Of a stretch of 10,107 bases of DNA, positions 1 to 7,132 are shown piece by piece; position 1 is the first letter of the stretch, and each line of letters begins with the position of its first letter. The translations under genes and the position numbers were made by a program. Location of the stretch: positions 1,069,008 through 1,079,114 of the forward strand of contig KE356579.1 in assembly GCA_000416085.1 (NCBI GenBank). The letters are read 5' to 3'. Under the pieces are notes generated by a model that made no database searches, was not told the DNA's origin, and saw only the letters and a list, made by a program, of their open reading frames with translations. Source of the stretch: a halophilic archaeon J07HX64 (lineage in GTDB: Archaea; Halobacteriota; Halobacteria; Halobacteriales; Haloarculaceae).

Positions 1-561
1 GTGGGTCTCCCACGCCGTCGGTGCGTTTATCTGCTCCAGACCGTACGTGTAGGAGTCTGTGGCTGTACTCACGTCCGACCCCGCGAGCGCCGACCCGGCG
101 GTGACACCCGAGTTAGTCTCGAAGCGTGCGTTCTCGTGGAGTGTCTCGACGCCCTCGACAGCCGCCAACTCCGACAGCGACACCCTCGAGGTGTCCACGG
201 TCACCAGCGCGGCGTTCGCCAGCCAGAACGTCTGTTCGACTGTCACACCCGACCGGTCTGTCGCAAACGCAACCAGTGGTTCCTGTGTGGCACTCGCGTG
301 TGCCTGCAGTGCGGCCGGACTGCTCGCCCTGTCGCTCGCGGGCAGTGATACGATCACCTCCGTCTCGCCGCTCGCATCACGCAGTCCGGGCTGTATCGCC
401 GCGGTATCGCTGTCGGCGTCCGCTACACTGTTGTCTGAGTGTACGTCGACCGTATCGCCAACCGCAGTCGCCGCTACACCTCCAACTGCGAGAGCTCCGA
501 GCAATCCCAGACACAACAGCACCGCTCCGATATTCAATCCGTGCACGATACATCTGTGCAT
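1..561 (-). CDS. Subtilisin-like serine protease (S8), N-terminal part
   Basis: Partial gene that starts at ATG 561 and runs off the left edge; 187 residues are visible. Residues about 9-34 form a hydrophobic Sec-like signal segment. Residues about 66-146 look like an inhibitor I9 propeptide (TEVIVSL, then ANAALVTVDTSRVSLSEL and AAVEGVETLHEN). Residues 171-187 read YTYGLEQINAPTAWETH, the typical start of a haloarchaeal subtilase mature domain. By family knowledge this is an exported endopeptidase made as a self-inhibited zymogen and activated by propeptide cleavage. The Asp, His and Ser of the triad would lie beyond the window edge, so activity cannot be judged. Unlike classic halolysins, which usually carry a twin-arginine signal, no RR motif is seen. 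ATG 561 was chosen because the hydrophobic segment follows directly. A decayed propeptide copy lies 73 bases upstream on the same strand. Being a subtilase is nearly certain; the exact substrate is unknown. Confidence 0.88.
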   Translation of the reverse strand, partial: MHRCIVHGLNIGAVLLCLGLLGALAVGGVAATAVGDTVDVHSDNSVADADSDTAAIQPGLRDASGETEVIVSLPASDRASSPAALQAHASATQEPLVAFATDRSGVTVEQTFWLANAALVTVDTSRVSLSELAAVEGVETLHENARFETNSGVTAGSALAGSDVSTATDSYTYGLEQINAPTAWETH

Positions 562-634
562 CTCAGGTGAATTAATACTTACTACATTGTATGATTCCGC
601 GTGCCACGCACAGACACAGCATATCCAGTTAATC

Positions 635-1095
635 TCACTGTGTACCGTATACACCCCGGACTACAATCACAGTTCTTTGTGTTAACCCGTGGGTCGTATC
701 GTAACTTCCCGTCGACGCGCTAGTCGAGACCGTGCTTCCGGACAGTGCCGTGCCGAAACCGTCTGTAAGCTGGCCGAACCCGGTACCGGGACCCACTATC
801 TGGATATGTCCACCCCTTGCCGTGCCGGTGTCGGTGGTCACCAGCCCGGTTTTTTTACCTCGGCGCCCTCAGTGTCTGCGCGCGTATCCAGCGACAGTCG
901 CCCGGTGTTGACTGTCACTAGTACCGCGTCCGTCAGTCGGAACCGCCGCCCCGCGAACTCGACCAGCGGCGCCTGCGTCTCGGCAGCGTGTGTCTGCAGC
1001 CTCTGGACGCCTGCCCTCTCGGCCCCGGACAGTGCCACCAGTATCTCGACCGTTCCGGTCGCCGGTCGATAGCCAGACAGATCTCGCGTGAGCAC
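635..1095 (-). pseudogene. Decayed second copy of a subtilase propeptide, frameshifted and truncated
   Basis: Two overlapping minus-strand frames together resemble residues about 66-176 of the neighbouring subtilase. The first (GTG 1095 to TGA 838) contains GTVEILVAL, ETQAPLVEFA and LTDAVLVTVNTGRLSLD, matching TEVIVSL, ATQEPLVAFA and LANAALVTVDTSRVSLS. The second (841 to 635) contains ALSGSTVSTSASTGSY followed by HGLTQ, matching ALAGSDVSTATDSY followed by YGLEQ. The frames join if one A is added to, or the ribosome slips back one base in, the run of seven A at 856-850; the joined product would have 153 residues. It has no visible signal peptide and ends where the mature protease domain should begin, so it cannot be a protease. 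The best reading is a relic of a tandem duplication or deletion. A living stand-alone propeptide-type inhibitor is a less likely alternative. Confidence 0.6.
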
Positions 1096-1149
1096 ACCCG
1101 GCCAGACAGAAGCAGAACCGACTTTGTGCCCCCCTGCATACTGGTTATC

Positions 1150-1725
1150 GTGAGCGATTCGTCCGATGACGCCGGGGAAAATAGCGAGGAACCGTTCGAG
1201 CGCGACCGGTTCGACGTCGAGCGTGTCGCCGACAACCCGGTCGGTGCGTTCTTCGACGACGACCCCACCGAGGAGTCGGCCGATATTGCCCCGCCAACGG
1301 TCGGCACAGACGTGGATATCGACCCCGATCTATCGCAGATGTTCTGGAAACTCGTGTTGCTGTACAACTTCTCTGTGATCGGTACGACTCTCGGCGTGCT
1401 ACTCCTCGTGTTCGACAAGGGTCCGAACGTCGGACCGGAACTGCTCGCCGGCGGACTGGTTTTGCTGGGTTACAGCGTGTTCCTGACCAGACGGGCAAAG
1501 GCCCGTATCGATGCCGGCGAGTTCCACGACGACTCCGGGGAAGAACCGACCAGCGCTAGTGCCGACGGCGGATACCCGATTGATGCCGATACCGATGGGG
1601 GACACCCGACGGATGCCGACACCGACGGCGGACATCCGGCCAGTGTCGAGGCAACGGGCGACCCCGGCGGGGTCGAGACAGGGGAGTCACCGGCAGCAGA
1701 TGACAGTCCGGAGGGTGACGCGTGA
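1150..1725 (+). CDS. Small haloarchaeal membrane protein with acidic repeat tail
   Basis: A 191-residue protein from GTG 1150. The frame is open further upstream to 988, but that part is basic and Cys/Arg-rich and lies antisense to the propeptide relic, so the later start is preferred. Residues 1-63 are very acidic. Two predicted membrane helices follow at about 66-88 and 97-113, then a basic turn (TRRAKARI, 113-120) expected on the cytoplasmic side. The tail from about 125 is acidic and disordered and carries three 10-residue repeats (DGGYPIDADT, DGGHPTDADT, DGGHPASVEA). I do not recognise a function; it resembles lineage-specific haloarchaeal membrane proteins. Its stop overlaps the start of the next gene (GTGA at 1722-1725), so the two are probably translated together. 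There is only a weak TATA-like stretch (about 1120-1127) before the start. Confidence 0.75.
   Translation: MSDSSDDAGENSEEPFERDRFDVERVADNPVGAFFDDDPTEESADIAPPTVGTDVDIDPDLSQMFWKLVLLYNFSVIGTTLGVLLLVFDKGPNVGPELLAGGLVLLGYSVFLTRRAKARIDAGEFHDDSGEEPTSASADGGYPIDADTDGGHPTDADTDGGHPASVEATGDPGGVETGESPAADDSPEGDA
1564..1653 (+). repeat. Three in-frame 30-base tandem repeats
   Basis: Units begin at 1564, 1594 and 1624 and encode DGGYPIDADT, DGGHPTDADT and DGGHPASVEA. The third unit is diverged in its second half. The repeats keep the reading frame and lie in the acidic cytoplasmic tail of the membrane protein, so unit number could vary without breaking the gene. Confidence 0.8.
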
Positions 1726-2144
1726 CCGGACGTGTCGTCCGTGACAGCGAGGGCACCCGGTACATCCTGGAGAAACGGTCCGCCGACAGCAGCCGTGTCC
1801 GAGACCCAGAGACGGGTGAGCGGTTGCATTTCCCGAACGACTCGCTCGAACCTGTCGACGCCTCGCCGCTCAACGTCGCGACGGACGCTCTCTCCGGGGA
1901 GGCTGTCACGCTCGTGACGCGGGTCCCGAACGAGCGCGCGCTCGGTCTGCTGGTTGATCTCGACGAGCGCGGCCCGACCGGTGTCCGACGACTACTCGAT
2001 GTGACCGACCTCTGTGAGGGTGACCTGCATGGACTGCTCGCGGCACTCCAGGCCGGTGGACTGCTCGCCGAGGTGACTGTCGCCGGCGAGCGCGGCTACG
2101 AGACAACAGAGACGGCGAGTGCCGCACTCGACAGACTGCGGTGA
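1722..2144 (+). CDS. Conserved-type haloarchaeal protein, possible winged-helix domain
   Basis: A 140-residue protein from GTG 1722, which overlaps the previous stop by four bases (GTGA); this coupling decides the start. The N-terminal half (residues 1-45) looks like a small beta domain with the pattern EGTRYILEKRSADSSRVRD. Residues about 68-138 are rich in helices and end in a short beta wing (LLAEVTVAGERGYETT), with LRRLLD-like and LHGLLAALQAGGLL stretches, which suggests a winged helix-turn-helix. It could be a small transcription or translation regulator working with the membrane protein, but that is inference from coupling only. I do not recognise a named family with certainty. It is convergent with mutL, 141 bases away. 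Confidence 0.75.
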   Translation: MTGRVVRDSEGTRYILEKRSADSSRVRDPETGERLHFPNDSLEPVDASPLNVATDALSGEAVTLVTRVPNERALGLLVDLDERGPTGVRRLLDVTDLCEGDLHGLLAALQAGGLLAEVTVAGERGYETTETASAALDRLR

Positions 2145-2269
2145 CCCTCCGGCGCACACAGACTGAGTTCTCACTGCACGCGTACGGTGTCGATACCACC
2201 CTACACTCGCATCTGTGGCGCGCTGTCGTCGGTGTGGTCGGGACGAACCGTCGGGAGCGGGGTCGCCGG

Positions 2270-2288
2270 TGACCGCCGTCGGCGGTCA
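2270..2288. repeat. Perfect 8-bp inverted repeat at the mutL 3' end
   Basis: TGACCGCC and GGCGGTCA flank the three bases GTC. The right arm covers the TGA stop of mutL (2288-2286 on the minus strand). It lies in the short gap between convergent genes, so it could mark an RNA 3' end. There is no T-tract after it, so a terminator call is weak. Confidence 0.5.
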
Positions 2289-4508
2289 GTGTCCGGGGTA
2301 GTCCCGCTCGAAGCGGGCCTCGATCTCCTCGTCGTCCAGTTCCACGACGACCGGGCGTCCGTGGGGACAGGCGTAGGGGTTCTCACACTCGTCGAGCGTG
2401 TCCAGTAGGTCGACGACAGACCCCTCGGTCAGGGAGGTGTTACCGGTGATCGACGGGTAGCAGGCGAGGTCGGCGAGCAGTTCGTCGACCGCTGCCTCCA
2501 CCGTCTCGGCCGCAGCGACGTCACCCTCGACGAACTCCCCGAGCACGTCGCGGACGAGTTCGGGACCAGCAGTCTCGGCAACCAGGGCGGGTACCGTCGA
2601 CACCTCGACGATGCGGTCCTCGACGAGCGAGGCGTGGAATCCGAGCCGTGCGAGCGCCTGGTCGTTTGCCTCGAACAGTTCGGCCTCGCGGGCGGTCACC
2701 TCCAGGCGGACCGGTTCCGCGAGCGCCTGTGTCGTCGTGCCGCCGGCGACAGACTCCCGCAGACGCTCGTAGTTGATCCGCTCGTCGGCGGCGTGCTGGT
2801 CGACCAGCACCAGTCCGTCCGCGGTTTCGGCGACGACGTACGTGTCACGGAACTGCCCGAGCACCCGCATCCCGGGCAACTGCTCGAAACTCATGTCCGC
2901 CTCGCCACCGCCCAGTCGTGCCTGTTGGCCGCCGCGGAACTTCCGTTCCTGCCTGGAGCGCTCCCGGGCCGGTTCGACTGTCTCACCGCCATCACCACTG
3001 CCGGTCGGGCCGTCTGCTGTCTCCGTGCCGGCGGCCGTCGACCCCTCGGGTCCGCCGATATCCCCGTCGCCGCTCTGTCCTCCGAACCCTGCCGGGTCCG
3101 ACACCCCCTCCGCTCCTGTCCCATCCGACGCCGGTGACGGGCCCGGACCGGGTGCCCGGGCGGTGCTCGACTGTCCCACAGTCCGCTCATCGTCCGGCCC
3201 TGCCGTCTCGTCCCCGCTGCCGGCCACCAACCCGGAGTCGGTCGTCGCGTCCGCCGGAGTCGTCCCGTCCGCTCCGGACTCCTCGTCGGCGACAGACCCG
3301 GTCCGGTCGGCGGATGCACTCCCCGGGTCATCAGTCCTGGACTCGTCGGCGACAGACCGGGCCCGGTCGGCGGATGCACTCCCCGGGTCATCTGTTCCGG
3401 ACCCCTCGTCGGTGGCCGTATCGGCAGAGTCCGTCTCCGGCCCCTCACCGGGCTGAATCTCGGTCTGTTCGGGCGCAGACTGGCCGCGGGGGGCCGACGA
3501 GCGCACGAGCCCCGCCTCGAGCAGTCCCGCCTCGACGGCCTCCCGGACCTGCCCGCGCACACCCTCGTCGTCGGCGAATCTGACCTCGAGTTTCCGCGGG
3601 TGTACGTTTACATCGACCGTCGCGGGGTCCACCTCCAGAAAGAGCACGGCAAAGGGGTACCGGTCGCTCGCGAGCTGTCCGTCGTAGGCGTCGACGACTG
3701 CCTCGCGGACCGTCGAGGCGGTCACGTAGCGCCCGTTGACGAACGTCGAGAGGTACTCCCGGCTCGCCCGGTTCGTCTCCGGGTGGCTGACCAGCCCGGA
3801 GATATCCGAGAGCGGCCCGTCGGCCGCCGACACCGGCAGCATCGACTCGGCCACCTCGCGGCCGTACACCGACAGCACCGTCTCCCGGAGGTCGCCCGAC
3901 CCGGTGGTGGCGAACGTCTCCCGGCCGTCGTGTTCGAGTGTCACCGACACGTCCGGGTTCGCCAGTGCGTAGTTCGTGACGACGGTGCTGATGTGACTGA
4001 ACTCGGTGGACTCCGTCTTCAGGTACTTCCGCCGCGCGGGCACGTTGTAGAACAGGTCCTGCACCTCGACGGTCGTCCCCTCGGGACAGCCCGCCGGTGT
4101 GCAGTCTGTCACCTCCCCGCCCTCGACTGTGAGTTCGGTCCCCACACCGCCCCGGGGACGACTCCGGAGTGTCACCCTGGAGACGGCCCCGATCGCGTGT
4201 AGCGCCTCGCCGCGAAAACCGAGGGTGCCGAGACCCCCCTCCAGGTCGTCGATATCGCGTATCTTGCTGGTGGTGTGTTTCTCCACCGACCGGCGGAGCG
4301 TCTCCTCGTCCATGCCGACCCCGTCGTCGGTCACCCGGATCGACTCCGCACCCCCGCCCTCGACAGCGACTGTCACCCGCGAGGCGTCCGCGTCGAGGCT
4401 GTTCTCCACGAGTTCCTTTACCCCGGACGCGGGGCGCTCGACAACCTCGCCTGCTGCTATCCGCTCGACGGTCTGCTCGTCGAGCTGTCGTATCTCTGGC
4501 GCTGTCAT
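2286..4508 (-). CDS. mutL: DNA mismatch repair protein MutL, endonuclease type
   Basis: A 740-residue MutL from ATG 4508. It couples mismatch recognition by MutS to strand removal. The N-terminal GHKL ATPase is intact: IAAGEVVERPASGVKELVENSLDA-type motif I with E32 and N36, DDGVGM (61-66), HTTSKI (78-83), TLGFRGEAL (95-103), FYNVPARRKYLK (153-164) and the transducer motif DVNVHPRKLEVRF (299-311). Residues about 345-535 form a linker rich in Gly, Ser, Thr, Asp and Glu with an internal repeat. The C-terminal domain has DQHAADERINYE (570-581), fitting the DQHA(X)2E(X)4E nickase motif, plus ACYPSI (682-687), CPHGRP (714-719) and FER (733-735), all as in Bacillus-type MutL. QALAEP (594-599) sits where Bacillus MutL has its clamp-binding motif, and might contact PCNA. 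It therefore should nick DNA, not rely on a MutH. mutS is not in the window. FKBP is divergent 153 bases upstream. Confidence 0.97.
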   Translation of the reverse strand: MTAPEIRQLDEQTVERIAAGEVVERPASGVKELVENSLDADASRVTVAVEGGGAESIRVTDDGVGMDEETLRRSVEKHTTSKIRDIDDLEGGLGTLGFRGEALHAIGAVSRVTLRSRPRGGVGTELTVEGGEVTDCTPAGCPEGTTVEVQDLFYNVPARRKYLKTESTEFSHISTVVTNYALANPDVSVTLEHDGRETFATTGSGDLRETVLSVYGREVAESMLPVSAADGPLSDISGLVSHPETNRASREYLSTFVNGRYVTASTVREAVVDAYDGQLASDRYPFAVLFLEVDPATVDVNVHPRKLEVRFADDEGVRGQVREAVEAGLLEAGLVRSSAPRGQSAPEQTEIQPGEGPETDSADTATDEGSGTDDPGSASADRARSVADESRTDDPGSASADRTGSVADEESGADGTTPADATTDSGLVAGSGDETAGPDDERTVGQSSTARAPGPGPSPASDGTGAEGVSDPAGFGGQSGDGDIGGPEGSTAAGTETADGPTGSGDGGETVEPARERSRQERKFRGGQQARLGGGEADMSFEQLPGMRVLGQFRDTYVVAETADGLVLVDQHAADERINYERLRESVAGGTTTQALAEPVRLEVTAREAELFEANDQALARLGFHASLVEDRIVEVSTVPALVAETAGPELVRDVLGEFVEGDVAAAETVEAAVDELLADLACYPSITGNTSLTEGSVVDLLDTLDECENPYACPHGRPVVVELDDEEIEARFERDYPGH
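3281..3400. repeat. Two 60-base direct repeats inside the mutL linker
   Basis: 3281-3340 and 3341-3400 agree at about 54 of 60 positions by eye, with an unbroken identical core around CGGTCGGCGGATGCACTCC. They encode two in-frame copies of a 20-residue unit beginning TDDPGSASADR and ending SVADE, at MutL residues about 372-410. This is a recent tandem duplication in a disordered linker that tolerates length change. Confidence 0.85.
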
Positions 4509-4631
4509 CGTTTTCTCTACCCGTGGAAGCGACTTGGGACTGTCGACGCCCCCGGTCGGTCTGCTCGTCTCTCCGACTGTTCGACAGCCTCCCGAAGACT
4601 GCTCACCGGAGCCCAGGTCGACCCCGGAGTG

Positions 4632-4640
4632 CTTTTTTTA
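4632..4640 (+). promoter_or_regulatory. TATA-like box of the FKBP gene
   Basis: CTTTTTTTA lies with its centre about 25 bases before the A of ATG 4662. That is the expected spacing for a haloarchaeal TATA box driving a leaderless transcript whose first base is the start codon. There is no Shine-Dalgarno sequence before the ATG, which agrees with leaderless translation. Confidence 0.65.
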
Positions 4641-4661
4641 CCGGACGCCGAAACGCGGGAC

Positions 4662-5132
4662 ATGGCCATCAGCCACGGTGACTCGGTCACGCTGAACTAC
4701 GTGGGTCGACTCGCGGACGGCGAGGTGTTCGACACCTCTGACCGTGCGCTCGCCGAGCAGGAGGGGTTACTGAGCGAGAACCCCGGGCGGATGTACGAAC
4801 CACTCACCCTGGATGTCGGCGACGGCTCGGTTCTCCCTGGTCTGCAGGAGGCGCTGCTCGGTATGGAGGCGGGCCAGCAGGCAACCGTCACCATCCCGCC
4901 CGAGCAGGCGTACGGCTACCACACCGAGGAGCGGATCGGCGAGTACGACCGCGAGGCGTTCGAGAGTATGATCGGTGACCACGAACTAACAGCGGGGTTC
5001 GAGGTCGAGGCCGACAGCGGTCTCGAAGGTCGGGTCGTCGACATCGGCGAGGAGACTGTGACCGTCGATTTCAACCACGAACTCGCCGGTGAGACACTCA
5101 CCTTCGAGATCGAGATAATCGATGTCGAGTGA
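4662..5132 (+). CDS. FKBP-type peptidyl-prolyl cis-trans isomerase, SlyD-like
   Basis: A 156-residue protein from ATG 4662. It catalyses proline cis-trans isomerisation and acts as a folding helper in the cytoplasm. GEVFDTS (about 20-26), VLPGLQEALLGMEAGQ (about 58-73) and PPEQAYGYH (about 79-87) are FKBP fold motifs. Residues about 88-133 are the insert-in-flap chaperone domain found in SlyD and archaeal FKBPs. DFNHELAGETLTFEIEI then closes the FKBP barrel. No membrane segment or signal peptide is present, and the His-rich metal-binding tail of bacterial SlyD is missing. The open frame reaches back to 4275, but that part overlaps mutL antisense and the poly-T TATA box, so ATG 4662 is the start. 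It is convergent with pccA. Confidence 0.95.
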   Translation: MAISHGDSVTLNYVGRLADGEVFDTSDRALAEQEGLLSENPGRMYEPLTLDVGDGSVLPGLQEALLGMEAGQQATVTIPPEQAYGYHTEERIGEYDREAFESMIGDHELTAGFEVEADSGLEGRVVDIGEETVTVDFNHELAGETLTFEIEIIDVE

Positions 5133-5248
5133 CCGCCACAGCGGAACGATACCGACCGAGTTTCAGCATCAGACCTGACGAGGCTATCAATCGGGTTGCC
5201 GGTCACGCCGCCCGGTAGCTGAACGCACAGTCGATGGCCAGCCGTCCG

Positions 5249-5266
5249 CTCGACACCGGTGTCGAG
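5249..5266. repeat. 18-bp perfect palindrome between convergent genes
   Basis: CTCGACACCGGTGTCGAG is identical to its own reverse complement. It lies in the 149-base gap between the stops of the FKBP gene (5132) and pccA (5282). A two-way RNA 3'-end signal or a protein-binding site are both possible. No T-tract follows on either strand. The rest of 5133-5281 shows nothing recognisable. Confidence 0.6.
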
Positions 5267-5281
5267 TCGGTTGTCGCGTGT

Positions 5282-7132
5282 TCAGTCGATGACGAGGAGA
5301 ACGTCACCCATGTCGACACTCTCGCCCTCGGCGATCGGAACCTGTGTGACCGTCCCGCCGAACTCGGCGACAATGTCGTTCTCCATCTTCATCGCCTCGA
5401 GCACACAGAGCACGTCACCGGCAGCAACCTCCTCACCTTCGTCGACGTTCACGTCGAGGATGGTGCCCTGCATCTCCGCGGCGACGGTCTCACCCTCGGC
5501 GGAGACAGTCGTGCCGCCACCTCCGCTCGCACCACTGCTTGAGGCGCCGGCGGAACCACCGGTCTGTGCGCCGCCGCCGGTGCCGACCTGCGGGGGCTGT
5601 CCGCTCTCCTCGAGTTCGACCTCGAAACGTTTGCCGTCCACCTCGACGGTGAACTCCCGGGTGTAGACATCCTCGTCCTCGCTCGGAACCGTCTCTGTCC
5701 CCATCCGCTCCTGTGCCGCCTCGATACGGTCGTGGTCGAGGTCCTCGTCGATGTACCTCGTGGTGTGTTTGCCGTGGATAAAGAGGTCGTCCGAGAGCAT
5801 CAACCGGTGGAACGGGATGATGGTGACGATACCCTCGATATCGAACTCGGCGAGGGCGCGCTGACTCCGGGCGATAGACTCGGTCCGGTCGCCCCCGTAG
5901 ACGACGAGTTTCGCTATCATCGAGTCGTAGTCGGTCACGAGGTCCTCGCCCTGTCGGAGTGCGTCGTCGAGTCTGACACCGAGGCCACCCGGCGGGTCGT
6001 AAACCCCGAGACTCCCACCCGTGGCGGGCGCGAAGTCGTCTGCGGCGTTCTCGGCGTTGATACGGAACTCGAAGGCGTGTCCGTCGACGCTGACCGCGTC
6101 CTGCTCGAAATCGAGTTCCTCGCCCTGTGCGACGCGCAACTGCCACTTGACGATATCGATGCCCGTTATCTCCTCGGTGACAGTGTGCTCGACCTGGATG
6201 CGGGTGTTCACCTCCAGGAAATAGAAGTCGGTGTCCGCACCGAGCAGTTCGCCACTCTCGGCGTCACGGTCGGGGTCCTCCTCGACGAGGAACTCGAAGG
6301 TGCCGGCGTTGTAGTAGCCGGCAGCCTCGGCGCCGCGCCGGGCGGCCTCGCCGATCTCCGCGCGCAGTTCGTCGGTCAGTGCAGGTGAGGGCCCCTCCTC
6401 GACTACTTTCTGGTGGCGCCGCTGGAGCGAGCAGTCCCGCTCACCGAGGTGGCGGACGTTGCCGTGGCGGTCGGCGAGTATCTGCACCTCGATGTGACGG
6501 GGGGTCTCCAGGAACCGCTCCAGATAGACGGTGTCGTTGTCGAAGTAGGCTTCGCCCTCGCGTTTGGCGCTCTCGAACTGGTCGTCGGCCTCGTCGGGGT
6601 CGTGGACGATCTTCATGCCGCGACCGCCACCCCCACCCTCTGCTTTTATCGCAACCGGATAGCCGTACTCCGAACCGAACTCGCGGACCGCCGCCGCGCT
6701 CTCAACCGGTTCAGTGTCGCCCGGAACGATCGGCACGTCGGCCTCCTGCATTGTCGCGCGGGCGCTCGTCTTCTCCCCGAGTTGGCGCATCGAGTCCGCG
6801 GAGGGACCGACCCAGGTCACATCGTCGGTGTCCTCCACCCTGCCGGCGAACTCGGCGTTCTCGGCCAGAAAGCCGTATCCGGGGTGGATTGCGTCGGCGT
6901 CGGCTTTCTGTGCGGCCTCGACTATCGCCTCCTGGTCGAGATATGAGTCCGCGGCGCGCGCCGGACCGACGTTGTACGCCTCGTCGGCGTGGCGCACGTG
7001 CCCCCCGTGTTTGTCCGCGTCACTGTACACTGCGACGGTGTCGATACCCAGGTCCTCGCAGGCGCGCATCACACGCACCGCGATTTCCCCACGATTCGCG
7101 ACCAGCACCTTGTCGAATGAGTCTCCTGTCAT
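5282..7132 (-). CDS. pccA: Acyl-CoA (propionyl-CoA) carboxylase, biotin carboxylase and biotin carrier subunit
   Basis: A 616-residue protein from ATG 7132. It uses ATP and bicarbonate to carboxylate biotin held on its own C-terminal domain, then passes the carboxyl group to PccB. Residues 6-115 are the biotin carboxylase N-domain ([18 protein letters not shown]). The ATP-grasp domain has K121, K163, the loop GGGGGRGMK (166-174), RHIEVQ (212-217), [11 protein letters not shown] (240-250), E280 and [10 protein letters not shown] (307-316, with E307, N309 and R311). The C-domain has R357 in FRINAEN. A Gly/Ser linker (515-545) leads to a biotinyl domain with EAMKM, K582 being the biotin site. 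Residues about 284-303 are an acidic insert absent from the E. coli AccC loop. It overlaps pccX by ATGA. Propionyl-CoA is the likely substrate because haloarchaea generally lack fatty acid synthesis, but acetyl-CoA carboxylation is not excluded. Confidence 0.95.
   Translation of the reverse strand: MTGDSFDKVLVANRGEIAVRVMRACEDLGIDTVAVYSDADKHGGHVRHADEAYNVGPARAADSYLDQEAIVEAAQKADADAIHPGYGFLAENAEFAGRVEDTDDVTWVGPSADSMRQLGEKTSARATMQEADVPIVPGDTEPVESAAAVREFGSEYGYPVAIKAEGGGGGRGMKIVHDPDEADDQFESAKREGEAYFDNDTVYLERFLETPRHIEVQILADRHGNVRHLGERDCSLQRRHQKVVEEGPSPALTDELRAEIGEAARRGAEAAGYYNAGTFEFLVEEDPDRDAESGELLGADTDFYFLEVNTRIQVEHTVTEEITGIDIVKWQLRVAQGEELDFEQDAVSVDGHAFEFRINAENAADDFAPATGGSLGVYDPPGGLGVRLDDALRQGEDLVTDYDSMIAKLVVYGGDRTESIARSQRALAEFDIEGIVTIIPFHRLMLSDDLFIHGKHTTRYIDEDLDHDRIEAAQERMGTETVPSEDEDVYTREFTVEVDGKRFEVELEESGQPPQVGTGGGAQTGGSAGASSSGASGGGGTTVSAEGETVAAEMQGTILDVNVDEGEEVAAGDVLCVLEAMKMENDIVAEFGGTVTQVPIAEGESVDMGDVLLVID

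Noticed and set aside
59..685. Plus-strand open frame of 208 codons opposite the subtilase
   Set aside because: The minus strand encodes a clear signal peptide, propeptide and subtilase start. The plus frame is Ser/Thr/Ala shadow sequence.
635..841. Independent small minus-strand gene
   Set aside because: It starts inside the upstream frame and, when joined across the A7 run, continues the propeptide similarity. It is better explained as the second half of a broken gene.
988..1149. Upstream extension of the membrane protein frame
   Set aside because: The extra 54 residues are Cys/Arg-rich and antisense to the propeptide relic. The GTG at 1150 starts a typical acidic N-terminus.
3281..3400. 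CRISPR-like repeats
   Set aside because: There are only two adjoining copies without spacers, and they are in-frame coding sequence in mutL.
4275..4661. Upstream extension of the FKBP open frame
   Set aside because: It lies antisense to the mutL N-terminus, covers the TATA box, and does not resemble any FKBP extension.
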